Source: Carya illinoinensis (lineage: Eukaryota > Streptophyta > Magnoliopsida > Fagales > Juglandaceae). Taken from it: a stretch of DNA of 64,000 bases. Under the pieces are notes generated by a model that was given only the letters and a program-made list of their open reading frames with translations, ran no database searches and had not been told where the DNA came from. Below are positions 9,758-19,691 of this stretch, piece after piece. Positions within the stretch are counted from its first letter, which is position 1; every line of letters begins with the position of its first letter. The stretch lies in NCBI RefSeq assembly GCF_018687715.1, contig NC_056755.1, forward strand, positions 18,213,501 to 18,277,500. Direction: 5' to 3'. Position numbers and translations under genes: made by a program.

Positions 9758-11986
9758 ATGTCTTCGGATTTCAGTGATAGCTCGCCTTCCCCAGCCAACA
9801 CCCCTACCCCAGAAACTAACCCTACTCCTACCCCTATAACGAGTACACCTTGCCCTGCTCCGAAGCCCACACAGGGCAAGAAACCTGTATCTATAGTTTG
9901 GCAACACTTTACCAAACTAGAAGGTGGGGACCCCAACAACCCACAAGCTAAATGTAATCACTGTGGAAAAATGTATGGATGTCACTATAAGAAACATGGT
10001 ACATCCCAGCTGAAGGTCCATCTAGAGGAACAATGCAAGAAGAGTCCAATTTTAAAATCCTTAGTAAAGAAGGGTCAATCTAGACTAGATTTTAAAATGG
10101 CTTATGGGAGTAGTGGGGCCGGGGGGCCAACATTGAAGGGGTATATGAAGTATAACCCCGATGAGTGTAGAAGGAAGTTAGCTCGTATGATTATCATGGA
10201 TGAGCTGCCTTCTCAGTTTGTGGAGGGTAAAGGGTTCCAAGAATTTGTCCAAGAGTTGGAACCCAGATTTGTATTTCCTTCTCGTCACACAGTGGCAAAG
10301 GATATTAAGAAGATGTACCTTCGTGATAAAGATGTTTTGAGGGGCCAACTCGCGGGTTTGGTAGTTTGCCTCACTACCGATACTTGGACTTCTATCCAAA
10401 ATATGAATTACATGTCGTTGACTGTGCATTTTGTTGATGCTGATTGGGTTCTGCACAAAAAGATTATTAAATTTTGTCAAATAACTGATCATAAGGGTGA
10501 GACGATTGGGAAGGCATTGGAGGCCGCAATAAAGGAGTGGGGGTTGGAAAAGGTTTTGTCTGTGTCAGTTGATAATGCGTCGTCTAATGATGTCGCATTG
10601 GGATATCTAAAGAATTATCTTAAAGATACAAATAAGACATTCTTGGGTGGTGAATACTTGCATGTTAGATGTGCTGCACATATTTTAAATTTAATTGTGA
10701 CTGAGGGGTTGAAAGATGTTGATGACTCGGTTACACGAGTTAGAATGGCTGTGAAATGGGTGAGGTCTTCTCCTTCTAGATTGGAGAAATTCAAAGTTAC
10801 TGCAAAGGCTGCGGGCATAACATCGAAGAAGGGTCTTTGTACTGATGTTCCTACCAGATGGAACTCAACCTTCTTGATGTTGGAGGCGGCCCAGGAATAT
10901 AAGGCAACCTTTCAATTATTGGGTGATGAAGACATCCAATATGTCAAATACTTTGATGAGCACGGGGGATCACGAAAGCCTAATGATGATGATTGGGTGG
11001 TAGTTTCTACTTTCGTTGATTTTCTTGGATTATTTTATGATGTCACGTTGAATATATCTGGTTCTTTGTACCCTACATCCCATGGGTTTTGTCAACAAAT
11101 ATGTAGGGTAAAAGAAGAATTAGAAGATATGCGTAGGGGTTCCAATGAAAGGATGAGGGGGATGACAGTGACCATGATGCTAAAATATGACAAGTATTGG
11201 GGAGATTTGACTAGAATGAATATTTTCTTATATGTGGCTGTTATTTTTGATCCCCGTCTGAAAGTTTCAGGCTTGTTATATGGGTTGGGACTTGTTCACG
11301 ATCAGATATGGACTGACATTATTGGTGAATTGGCCCGAGATACCCTGAAAAAATTGTTTGACGAGTTTATGGTAATTAAGGGTGGTACTACATCGAAGAC
11401 ACATACACCGACCCCAACTCCTTCTACAGACACCGTGACCGGGCCTCCTACAAAGAAGCGCAGAATGCCGTGGACTAAGACCCTCACACAGAATCCCACA
11501 CTAGTCCATCAATCTACGGAGGTCGTTTCTGAGTTAGACAACTATTTGTCAGTGGATATGGTCCAAGATGATGATGATCATTTCGATATATTAGGATGGT
11601 GGAAGAATGCCTCAAAGAAATATCCCATCATTTCTGAGATTGCCCGCTGTATTTTGGCCATCCCTATTAGCACCGTTGCCTCAGAGTCAGCCTTTAGTAC
11701 CGGAGGTCGTATATTGGATCCTTTCCGTAGTTCATTGTCTCCTACAACTATAGAGGCATTGATATGCACACAGAGTTGGACGATAGGAAAGAATATTCAT
11801 GTTCCGGATATTTTAGATTTTAAGCAGACCGATGAGGGTGATGATCAGTCTGGATTTGGACCACCTGGTAATTATTTTTTATTTTATTATTTTAATTTTT
11901 TTATATTCATTTCCATTTCATCGTTATTAATTTTAATATTAATTTTTGTAGTAACACATGAGACGTCTAGCACATCTGCAACATAA
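9758..11986 (+). CDS. hAT transposase (BED zinc finger, RNase H-like core, hATC dimerisation domain)
   Basis: It excises and reinserts the surrounding element. The first ATG in frame is at 9758; anything upstream would translate a poly-T tract. Unspliced it gives 742 residues. Removing an 84-nt GT-AG intron (11868-11951) keeps frame and gives 714. Residues 1-42 are Ser/Pro/Thr-rich. BED finger is at 43-94 (W48, C66, C69, H88, C93). Core motifs are CLTTDTWTS (D208), SVDNASSND (D272), RCAAHILNLI near 304-313 and PTRWNS (W368). A basic PPTKKRR at 563-569 may be a nuclear signal. The hATC domain spans about 592-675 (ILGWWK, YPIISEIAR, the ASESAFS block with E643). There are no internal stops, so activity is plausible. 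Confidence 0.95.
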   Translation: MSSDFSDSSPSPANTPTPETNPTPTPITSTPCPAPKPTQGKKPVSIVWQHFTKLEGGDPNNPQAKCNHCGKMYGCHYKKHGTSQLKVHLEEQCKKSPILKSLVKKGQSRLDFKMAYGSSGAGGPTLKGYMKYNPDECRRKLARMIIMDELPSQFVEGKGFQEFVQELEPRFVFPSRHTVAKDIKKMYLRDKDVLRGQLAGLVVCLTTDTWTSIQNMNYMSLTVHFVDADWVLHKKIIKFCQITDHKGETIGKALEAAIKEWGLEKVLSVSVDNASSNDVALGYLKNYLKDTNKTFLGGEYLHVRCAAHILNLIVTEGLKDVDDSVTRVRMAVKWVRSSPSRLEKFKVTAKAAGITSKKGLCTDVPTRWNSTFLMLEAAQEYKATFQLLGDEDIQYVKYFDEHGGSRKPNDDDWVVVSTFVDFLGLFYDVTLNISGSLYPTSHGFCQQICRVKEELEDMRRGSNERMRGMTVTMMLKYDKYWGDLTRMNIFLYVAVIFDPRLKVSGLLYGLGLVHDQIWTDIIGELARDTLKKLFDEFMVIKGGTTSKTHTPTPTPSTDTVTGPPTKKRRMPWTKTLTQNPTLVHQSTEVVSELDNYLSVDMVQDDDDHFDILGWWKNASKKYPIISEIARCILAIPISTVASESAFSTGGRILDPFRSSLSPTTIEALICTQSWTIGKNIHVPDILDFKQTDEGDDQSGFGPPGNYFLFYYFNFFIFISISSLLILILIFVVTHETSSTSAT
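11868..11951 (+). other. Probable in-frame intron near the transposase C-terminus
   Basis: Donor CCTG|GTAATT and acceptor TTTTTGTAG|TAACAC flank a very T-rich 84-nt segment. Length is a multiple of three with no stop, so retention and splicing both reach the same stop. The retained version encodes a strongly hydrophobic Phe/Ile/Leu segment. Confidence 0.7.
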
Positions 11987-12299
11987 AAATGTGCTCAAGC
12001 CCGGGCCGCTCCAACTGTCACACCCCTTGACTCAAAGACAAGCCACAGCTGACAAGCCTCTTTAGAATGGTCAATTTTTAATGATTTGTAAAAATTTTGT
12101 ATTCAATAATTTGTAATGTTGATACAATGTCCTTTGGACACTTTTATGTTTGTAATTTTGTAATTGTTTAGCCTTTCAATTTTGTAATAGCTTAGTTATT
12201 ATTATTAGTTTATTACGTATTAGACTCTTAGACATAACACTTTTTTTTTTCTTTTAATCTGGGTTTTAAATTTTTTTTCATTTTTACTTATAATTTTAT

Positions 12300-12460
12300 G
12301 GGCTGAAAAATGAAAATGGCCTACAAGGTATTTTTGGGCCAAAAATACATACTTGTGGGCCATTTTGGCCCATTGCTGAGATTTCTGGGCCCAAAATGGC
12401 CCAAAAATTGCTTCTGGGCCATTTTCGGCCCAGAAATTGCTTCTGGGCCAAGGCCCAGAA
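12300..12460. repeat. Subterminal array of TGGGCC/GGCCCA motifs in the hAT
   Basis: About a dozen TGGGCC or GGCCCA copies occur in about 160 bp, often as facing pairs such as GGGCCATTTTGGCCCA and GGGCCATTTTCGGCCCA. The position, just inside the 3' end, fits subterminal transposase-binding repeats; TGGGCC is also the site II element bound by plant TCP factors. Function is inference. Confidence 0.8.
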
Positions 12461-12647
12461 GGGGGGTGCGGGGGGCAGGACGGATTGCCCCCCAACCCCG
12501 TACCCCGTCATGCGGGACGGGGTACCCCGCCCCAGCACAACGGAGGCGGGGGACGGGGGGGATTTTCCCCATCCACCCCATGCGGGGGCGGGGGGCGGGG
12601 GGCGGGGGGGGCCTACCCCGCACCGTATGGTGCGGGTAGCACCCCTA
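12455..12647. repeat. hAT 3' terminal inverted repeat and GC-rich end
   Basis: Ends ...GCGGGTAGCACCCCTA, the inverse of the left start over the first eight bases with scattered matches beyond. It holds GGGGCGGGG and GGGACGGGG runs that could form G-quadruplexes. Long open frames seen here on both strands are composition artefacts. Confidence 0.85.
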
Positions 12648-12655
12648 ACTGCCTC
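12648..12655. repeat. hAT target-site duplication, right copy
   Basis: ACTGCCTC, identical to 7634-7641. It also supplies codons of the interrupted integrase. Confidence 0.95.
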
Positions 12656-12696
12656 ACCCTTGGAACGCCGAGCACTTGAGAAGATATTACGTTTGA
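12648..12696 (+). pseudogene. Integrase remnant, 3' end beyond the hAT insertion
   Basis: Just after the right hAT end the sequence encodes HPWNAEHLRRYYV and a TGA at 12694-12696. This is the common C-terminus of Tat-type integrases (P-W-N-A-x-x-L-R-x-Y-Y). It joins the 5' part in frame if the transposon and one target copy are discounted. Confidence 0.88.
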
Positions 12697-12789
12697 GTGT
12701 GTGATGGGTTAACTTTGATACAATAAGTTACCCATTTGATTTAATAATATCTTATCTTCTCCTATTATTTTGTTCTATCTTATTATCTT

Positions 12790-13715
12790 AAAGGTCACCT
12801 TGCCAACACTTTTCTCGCCAAGGTTACGCAGTCAAGGGAGTCTCCCGCTACACCTATCATTGAGGTTACATGGTCAATGCCATCTCCCATTATACCTCTC
12901 GCTAGAGTTGCACGGTCAAGGGACTCTCCCGCCAAACTCTTCTCACCAAGGTTATATGGTCAAGGGATTCTCCCAGTACACCTATCGTTAAGGTTACATG
13001 GTTGAGGCCATCTCCCATTACACCTCTTACCAGAGTTACGTAGTTGAGGAACTCTCCCGCCACACTCTTCTCGCCAAGATTACGTGATCAAGAGACTCTT
13101 CCGCTACATCTATCATTAAGGTTATACAGCTGAGGCCATCTCTCAGTACACCTCTCGCTAGAGTTGCACATTCAAGGGACTGTCCCACCACACTCTTCTC
13201 ACCAAGGTTACGTGGTCGTGTGACTCTCCCACTACACCTATCGTTAAGGTTATACAGTCGAGACCATCTCCCATTACATCTCTTGCCATAGTTGCATGGT
13301 CAAGGAACTCTCCTGCCACACTCTTTTCACCAATGTTATGCAATCGAGGGAATCTCCCATTACACCTATTGTTAAGGTTACACAGTTGAAGACATCTCTC
13401 ATTACACCTCTTGCCAGAGTTGCACGGTCGAGGGACTCTCCTACCACACTCTTCTTACCAAGGTTACATGGTTGAGGGACTCTCCTACTATACTTATCGT
13501 TAAAGTTACACGGTTGACGCCATCTCCCATTACACTTCTCACCAGAGTTACATGGTAGAGGGACTCTCCCACCACACTCTTCTCACTAAGGTTATGTAGT
13601 CGAGGGATTCTCCCACTACACCTATCATTAAGGTTACACATTAAAGGCCATCTCCCGTTACACCTCTCGCTAGAGTTGCGAGGTCAAGGGACTCTCTCAC
13701 CACACTCTTTTCGTA
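12790..13715. repeat. Higher-order minisatellite, 128-bp period of three ~43-bp subunits
   Basis: The landmark TCTCGCCAAG and its variants falls at 12813, 12941, 13069, 13197, 13325, 13453, 13581 and 13709, exactly 128 bp apart each time. Each 128-bp unit has three related parts of 42, 42 and 44 bp sharing GAGGTTACxxxGTC...TCTCCC. It follows the gypsy pol stop by about 100 bp. Tandem repeats between pol and the 3' LTR are a known trait of Tat/Ogre-type elements. Confidence 0.95.
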
Positions 13716-14028
13716 AAAGTTCTATGCTCAGAGTAATCCTAGGTCAATGATTGCCCCCACCCCCATCTAAAGGGGGAAGTCAGAACCAAACAATTAGTAT
13801 TCCATCCATTACAAAATAACAAGGTTAACAATGCATTGATAGTAAAGTAACATCTACATCATTGATCTTTTGCTAATACAAAAGCTTGAAAAAAAAAATT
13901 TCAAGACGGGTGAGAAGGAGGAAAGGCATTCAGCATAGTGTCCTAGCCAAAGGAGACAAAGATGTGGTAAGTAGTGGAGATAGCTTGAATGGACTTCCAG
14001 TCCAAGGTGCGAAGATCCGCCTTGGGGT

Positions 14029-15390
14029 TGTTCAACAGTATTGCCTAGATGACTAACACAAGAGGAGAGTGAATTGGATTGTATTTAAAAATTAACAATT
14101 ATAAATCAAATACAAAATATAAAATATAAACAAAATACGAAGCAGCAATAAATATAAAGAGTAAAGGTAAAAGAGAAGCAAACTCAATATGTTAACAAGG
14201 TTCGGCCCTACTGCCTACGTCCTCACTTCAAGCTACCCCTTGAGGATCCCCAAATTCACTATTCAACCTCCTTCAGGTAGAGATAGAACTATTACACTTT
14301 CGAACAACACCGCTACAAAAGATCTGTTTAAAACACTTTCTACACTTGCAATCAACTTACACGTGGTGATTCTACTATTCCCTATGTAGAACACTTTCTA
14401 CACGCATAAAGGTTATACACACCCTTTTTCTAGTACAAGAGCTAATACTGCGTAGGTTATCAGAGAACACTTTTCAATGAGTGAAATAAGAAAAATACAG
14501 CGCAAACTATATATCTCTCAAAATGGATAAGGATTAAGGCTCAATGCTCAGAAAAGAGAGATTGAAAGATTTAAATGAATGTTGCAAAACTTGCAATGAT
14601 ATGCATATGCTCTTTGTGTTATAAATTTGAAGCTCTCAAATGATCTATATTTATAGGCATATGAGACTTCATATTTAAATTTAAAAAGATTCACATATCA
14701 AAGATAACATCATTCACTTTTCATAAAATTCAAATAAAAGTTTCTTCTTTTTTAATTTGTCATCATTCTCTTTTCAAAATATTCAAATAAAAGTCTATTC
14801 CTTTTCAATTGTCAAATACAGTATCATTCACTTTTCAAAAATCTTAAACCTAATCCTTTTACTTTTTGCATATGATAAAAGGAGTATTATTTACTTTTCA
14901 AATTTTTCAAACAAAATCATCTACTTTTTACATAAGTCAAAAAGAGTATCAATCACATTTGAAAATATTCAAATAATGTATACACATGTGAAGGATGACA
15001 ATTAATTATCTTTAATATTTTCAAAATTCAAACTTTTAATCATGTCGTATACATGTGAAGGATGACAATCAATCATCTTTCAAAATTTTCAAATTTAATT
15101 TTCAAAAAATTCATGCACATGTGAAAAATGTATTTTAATGCTTTATGATAAAATATTAATTTTGAGGGTTAATCTTAATTTTAAATTTTTCAAAATATGT
15201 ACAACATTATTCTATGAGTTTTAATGTGAGTTTGTTCCCTTCTTGATCATGCTTGGTTCCTTGATGTGCTTGACTCCATTATATAGACAATTTGAGCTTG
15301 AGACTCATTTATTTTTTGAATTCGTTTGTTATCATCAAAATTCATGTGTAGATATATAATTACATGAAACTTGAAACCTTGGGTTCAACA
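14029..15390 (-). mobile_element. Solo LTR of a copia-type element
   Basis: On the minus strand it starts TGTTGAACCCAAGG and ends ACTGTTGAACA, giving short inverted ends. Near its start is TTTTGATGATAACAAACG, and near its end CTCAAGGGGTAGCTTGAAGTGAGGACG precedes the GGCCGAACCTTG block, a pattern common at the ends of SIRE/Maximus-like copia LTRs. The middle has ~60-bp imperfect repeats built on CACATGTGAAGGATGAC and TTTTCAAA. No internal coding region and no clear 5-bp target duplication were found, so exact edges are tentative. Confidence 0.65.
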
Positions 15391-15479
15391 AACGGAAACT
15401 CACGTAGCCAAGTTTAAAACCAACACCCCAAGCTCACCCTCGAACCGTATAGGCGGCCATCAGTTGGGAAGAACGCAAG

Positions 15480-16080
15480 CAAGCTCACTTTGAGATTGGC
15501 TCAACTTGATGTTTAGCTTCATTACTTTAGCTTCTGAATCTAAAAACTATTTTTCTGCAAGTCTCCCAAACTTGATTCAGCTACAAATAGTGGTGGTCAT
15601 GCTCCTTAAGTTCCTTCTTCACCTCTACCAACTCTCGCTCGGCCCTGACTTTCTCACCCTACACCATGCTCAGTCTAATGTTAGCGTCTCGACGCCCCTC
15701 TTCGGAGGTTAATAGGTGAGCAGCATAATCAAACTCAGCTTGCTTAAGCTCTTTGTTTTTTGCATTCACTTGGTTGAGGCGAACAGTAAGCTCATCCCAT
15801 TCCTTCTTGTTCGCTTCTGCTTCTTGGTGACAGAAACCAGATTCTTCCTAGGAGGTTGCCAACTCCCCCCGAAGTGAGTCAACTTGGGCACGATGAAAAG
15901 CCAAATCTCCTTCAAGTTCACGGGTAGATAGTTCACTAGTCATTTACTCCTTCTCGGTATGGGCAACGTAGACAACTCTTTGGGCCTAGCCAATGAAGGA
16001 TAGCTTGGATTGGTTCTCCTTCTCTAATTCCAAATGATCGTCAACCACGATGCCTGCTAGTCGATTAACTACCTAAAGAA
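15480..16080 (-). pseudogene. Coiled-coil-rich 3' ORF remnant of the minus-strand gypsy element
   Basis: Several broken minus-strand frames are rich in Glu, Lys, Leu and Gln (for example EWDELTVRLNQVNAKNKELKQ and EKVRAERELVEVKKELKEH). They follow the integrase, where some plant gypsy elements carry an extra ORF. It has at least five stops. I do not recognise a defined family. Confidence 0.55.
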
Positions 16081-16449
16081 AACATATAGAGTCAAGGATA
16101 GCATGGGCTAGTCCCGCCTGTTGACCCTCGTGGGGAGGTAGGTTGTTTGGTTAGTTTGGAATTGGACCTACTACCTCTTGTTGAATCTCATGAAGAAGGT
16201 AAATCATTGGGCAGCCGAGGGCAATCCTCCACTCCACCACGAGAGGGGCAAGGCAGCCTAGGGCATTAAACTCGTCCCTTTGGTGCCCCGTGGAGAGGTA
16301 AATAATCGCTAGGATTTTACCAATGGAGATTTCAGTTTGTGTAGACAAGGAACCCATATACTTTATTCCTGAAAATCCATATTCCCATTAAATGAATTTG
16401 TCCTAATACACACAAAAAGACAAATTACAAGCTACAAATTATGAAGTTT

Positions 16450-17442
16450 TTAACGATAGAACATCCACAGATGCTTGGCATTTCACGAATGTGGCAACTC
16501 GTTTTCCTTGGAGTCTCAGAGCCAATAACCATCGTGGCGGTTGTTGGTTACAACTATGTGGAGCTCCTCAGCTAAAGACACCTTCCTGTCATTGAGTTTC
16601 TTCTTGAGTATCTCCATTAGGTTCTTGTTGGTCTCATCCACCTACCCATTGGACTGGAGGTGTCTTAGGGATTAGTGTTGAAACTTGATTCTTAAGTCCC
16701 AACACCAGTCTCGATAATGGTCAGAGTCGAACTATCTTCCATTGTCTGAGATAATGTCGCAGAAGATGCCAAACCTGCAGACAACGTTCTTCCATAGGAA
16801 ACTCATGGTGTTGTTCACCATGATCGTTGCTAGCATCTCGGCCACCACCCACTTGGTAAAGTAGTTTATCACGACCACAACAAACTTTATCCCCCCTTTG
16901 CTTGAGAGGAGGGAGCCTACCAGGTCAACCCCTCACTGGGCGAAGGGTCAGGACTAGGTAATCGACGTCAATACTTTTTATGAGTGATGAGGGACCCTAG
17001 AATATTCTTGGCACTTTTGGCATTTCCACACGTATTCCTCCTCATCCTTTAGGGTGTGCAACTAGGATTACCCTGGCTGCATTAATTTACTTGCTAGCAC
17101 TTTTCCTCCAAAGTAGTCACCACAAGTTCCTTTGTGTATTTCTTCTAGCATGTATTGGGCCTCCTTGAATAAGATACACCTCAGGAGGGGAGCGGAGTAT
17201 CCTGTCTGATACAAAATTCTATCAACTATTGTGTATCGTGCTGCTTGGTTCCTGATCTTCTTGGCATACTTGTCGTCGTGCACTTCGTTGGTGTCCAAAT
17301 ATTTGATAATGTTTAAGGCCCATTCTGGTGCTCCAAGACTAATGTCCATCGGTTTGATCCCTATGGTGGGTACCTCAACGGTCCTAAATATTTTTGGTTC
17401 TAGGAGTGGGGCATTCTCTTGCCCAGAGGCTACTCTTGCCAA
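16450..17442 (-). pseudogene. Integrase remnant of the minus-strand gypsy element
   Basis: 17068-17442 covers the linker and zinc-binding N-terminal region (NQAARYTIVDRILYQTGYSAP, LLRCILFKEAQYMLEEIHKGTCG with H and C ligands). 16450-17060 holds degraded core sequence in several frames, including an ISDNG-like stretch with TCRRFWHL-like shifts. No continuous frame remains. Confidence 0.75.
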
Positions 17443-17525
17443 CTTGTCCGCCTTGTGGTTCTCAACCCTTAGAATTTTCTGAATCTAGAAATACTTGAAG
17501 CAAGTGAGCTTAGACTCTATCAATG

Positions 17526-17753
17526 TTAGGTACTTTTTAGCTTATCTCTTGTCGTCGCGAACTCCCCTCGTACTTGGCTAACCACCACCTGTGAGTCGTC
17601 TCGTACTTCCACTTCCATGTCGCCTAGAGACTTGGCGATCGTCAGGCTAAAAAATAGCACATCATTTTCTTCCTCGTTGTTTGTAGTCTTGAATGCCAGC
17701 CTTACGGTATAGTTGTGCTCCTCACCCTTGGCTATGATTATATGTATTCCCAC
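17526..17753 (-). pseudogene. Additional RNase H remnant (Tat-type)
   Basis: The minus-strand frame contains NYTVRLAFKTTNNEEENDVL, an altered form of the plant RNase H block usually ending NNEAEYEAL, then SLGDMEVEVRDDSQVVVSQV with the conserved D-D/S-Q pair. It lies between RT and integrase as expected for the second RNase H of Tat elements. Confidence 0.8.
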
Positions 17754-18565
17754 TCCCCCTCTAGCTTGACAAGATGAGTCATCGACTAAGATTTGTTAGG
17801 GTTTCACAGGTTGTGCATATTCAGCCTGCTCAAGGAAGTAGGTGAACTCTAACATGAAATTTGCCAACACTTGTCCCTTGATCGAGGTATGCAGTGTGTA
17901 CTCAATCTCAAATTTGCTCAACTCCATGACTCAATTTGTGAGGCAGCCTAAAGTATCCAGCCTTTGTAGGATCTTTTTCAGGGGGTCTCAGTGAGGGTTT
18001 TGATTGGGTGGGCTTGGAAATATGGGTGAAGCGTCTGAGTGGTGGCCACCAATGCGAAGGCGAGCTACTCTATACTGGGGTATCTGGCCCCGACTCCTCA
18101 ATAGGCTCAACTGGTGTAGTATACAGGTCTTTAGACCCCGTCATTGTCTCATACCAAGGCAAGGAGGCCGCCTGTTGGGAGACAGACAAGTACAAGATCA
18201 AGACCTCTCCGTACCTAGGTTGGCTGAGCAACGGAAGGCTGGTGAGGTACTTTTTGTGGGTGTCAAATGCCCACTCACACTCTTTATCCCAATTTGGTCA
18301 TTTTGCATCACTTTAAAGAAAGAGAGGCATTTATCGGTGGATCTTGGCACAAAGTGATTGAGGGTTGTCACCCGGCCCTCAAACTTTTGGACATCATTTA
18401 TGCTCTAAGGAGCAGGCATATCGAGTATATTTTCCACCTTCTCTGGGTTGTCTTTAATTCCTCACTCCGAAACCATAAAGCCCAGGAACTTCCCAAAATC
18501 CAACCAAGAGCACACTTTGTCGGGTTTAGCTTCATCTAGTAGCGTCTCAACACCACGAAGGCTTC

Positions 18566-19290
18566 TTAAAGATTGTCCAGGTGCTGCTCAGAAGTTTCAC
18601 TTTTGACTAGCAGATCATCTATGTAAACCTCCATATTCCTCTTGATCTGATCCTTAAACATGTGATTGACCAACCACTGGTAGGTGGCCCTTACATTCTT
18701 CAATCCGAACGGCATGACTGAGTAGCAGTGTAGCCCTCGATCGGTGGTGAAAGACGTCTTCTCATCGTCTCTGGGTTCATGCGGATTTGGTTGTACTCGG
18801 AGTAGATATCCATGAAGCTCAGCATGCAATGACTCGCCGTCGAGTTGACGATCAGGTCGATGTGAGGAAGCAAGAATTTGTCCTTCAAGCAGGCCTTATA
18901 CAGGTCAGTGAAGTCCACGCACATCCTTCACTTACCACTCGGCTTCTTTACCAGCACCACGTTGGATAGTGAGTCTAGGTAGTGAGCCTCTCGTATAAAT
19001 CCTGCCGTAAGTAACTAGCCAACCTCTACGGCGATGGCAGCATTCTTCTCTACACTTAAGCTCCTGCGTTTCAGCCTTGCTCCCTTAGCCTTAAAGTCCA
19101 CACTCAAGTGTTGCTGCATGATCTCTAGGTTGATTCCTAACATATCCTCGTGACTCCAGGTGAAGAGATCTTGGTGCTCTGTGAGGAGTTGCTACATAGT
19201 GACCCTCATCTCTAGGGTCATCCTGGTGCCGATCCTAAGATGGCTTTTAGACAGCCTGGATCTAGCAAGACCAGTTCTAATGGCTAATTT
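18566..19290 (-). pseudogene. Reverse transcriptase remnant of the minus-strand gypsy element
   Basis: Blocks in order on the minus strand are a fingers start (VVLVKKPSGK, stop, RMCVDFTDLYKAC), SFMDIYSEYNQIRMNPE, then after a frameshift TSFTTDRGLHCYSVMPFGLKN and MEVYIDDLLVKSE with the catalytic YIDD box at about 18617-18628. At least two stops and one frameshift interrupt it. Confidence 0.88.
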
Positions 19291-19691
19291 GGCTCCACCT
19301 TCCTGAGCTCATGGTCGTCTCAAATCTCACCATCTATTGTGGCGCACTCGAGTGGGGGTGGGAGGACACCCTGCATGTGCTTTCCTTCCCCCATGGTGCT
19401 GGGCCCCCCTCCAGTATTAGTTGCTCGTGCGCTCTGCTCATTGGTGGCTCCATCGAGCGTTTCCTTCTCTTTGCTTCCTTGGTGTTCTACTTCCATGCCT
19501 GTCACTCCCATATTTATCAATGTTGTTGCCTTGTCCTATCTCGGAGTCATGTGAGAACAGGTTTTTGCCACTGTTAACATCATGTTTCGCACACCTTTGG
19601 GTTGGGTTCTCAACAACTCGGGTCTTTGATATTGGTCCTGTGGATACAAAGAAAACACTATGAGGCGGGGACCGTAGTGGTAGCTGGGGAG

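Larger units (their letters stand above)
7642..12647 (+). mobile_element. Complete hAT DNA transposon, 5,006 bp
   Basis: Ends are TAGGGGTGGGCAGCGG on the left and the inverse of TAGGGGTGCTACCCGC on the right. The flanking 8-bp direct repeat ACTGCCTC (7634-7641, 12648-12655) is the target duplication length of the hAT superfamily. Inside are GC-rich termini, a 67-bp hairpin, a probable 5' leader intron, an uninterrupted BED-finger transposase and a TGGGCC-rich subterminal zone. All parts expected of an autonomous element are present, and the host gypsy frame is otherwise continuous across it, so it inserted after the gypsy element. Confidence 0.95.
2190..13790 (+). mobile_element. Decayed Ty3/gypsy (Tat-like) LTR retrotransposon, interrupted by hAT
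   Basis: Order on the plus strand is LTR (about 2190-2665), primer-binding-like site, gag, protease, reverse transcriptase, RNase H, integrase, then a tandem-repeat 3' region. RT motifs (MPFGLKN, YVDD) and the integrase tail WNAEHLRRYY fit the Tat side of Ty3/gypsy. Many stops and frameshifts break the polyprotein, and several catalytic residues are changed. The hAT at 7642-12647 split the integrase. No convincing 3' LTR is found; a purine run (AAAGGGGGAAG) near 13767 may be the polypurine tract. The right end is uncertain because a second element abuts it. Confidence 0.9.

Noticed and set aside
12220..12704. Several overlapping Pro/Gly-rich open frames on both strands
   Set aside because: They arise from the GC-rich hAT end and TGGGCC repeats; frames mirror each other and none has a start context or domain.
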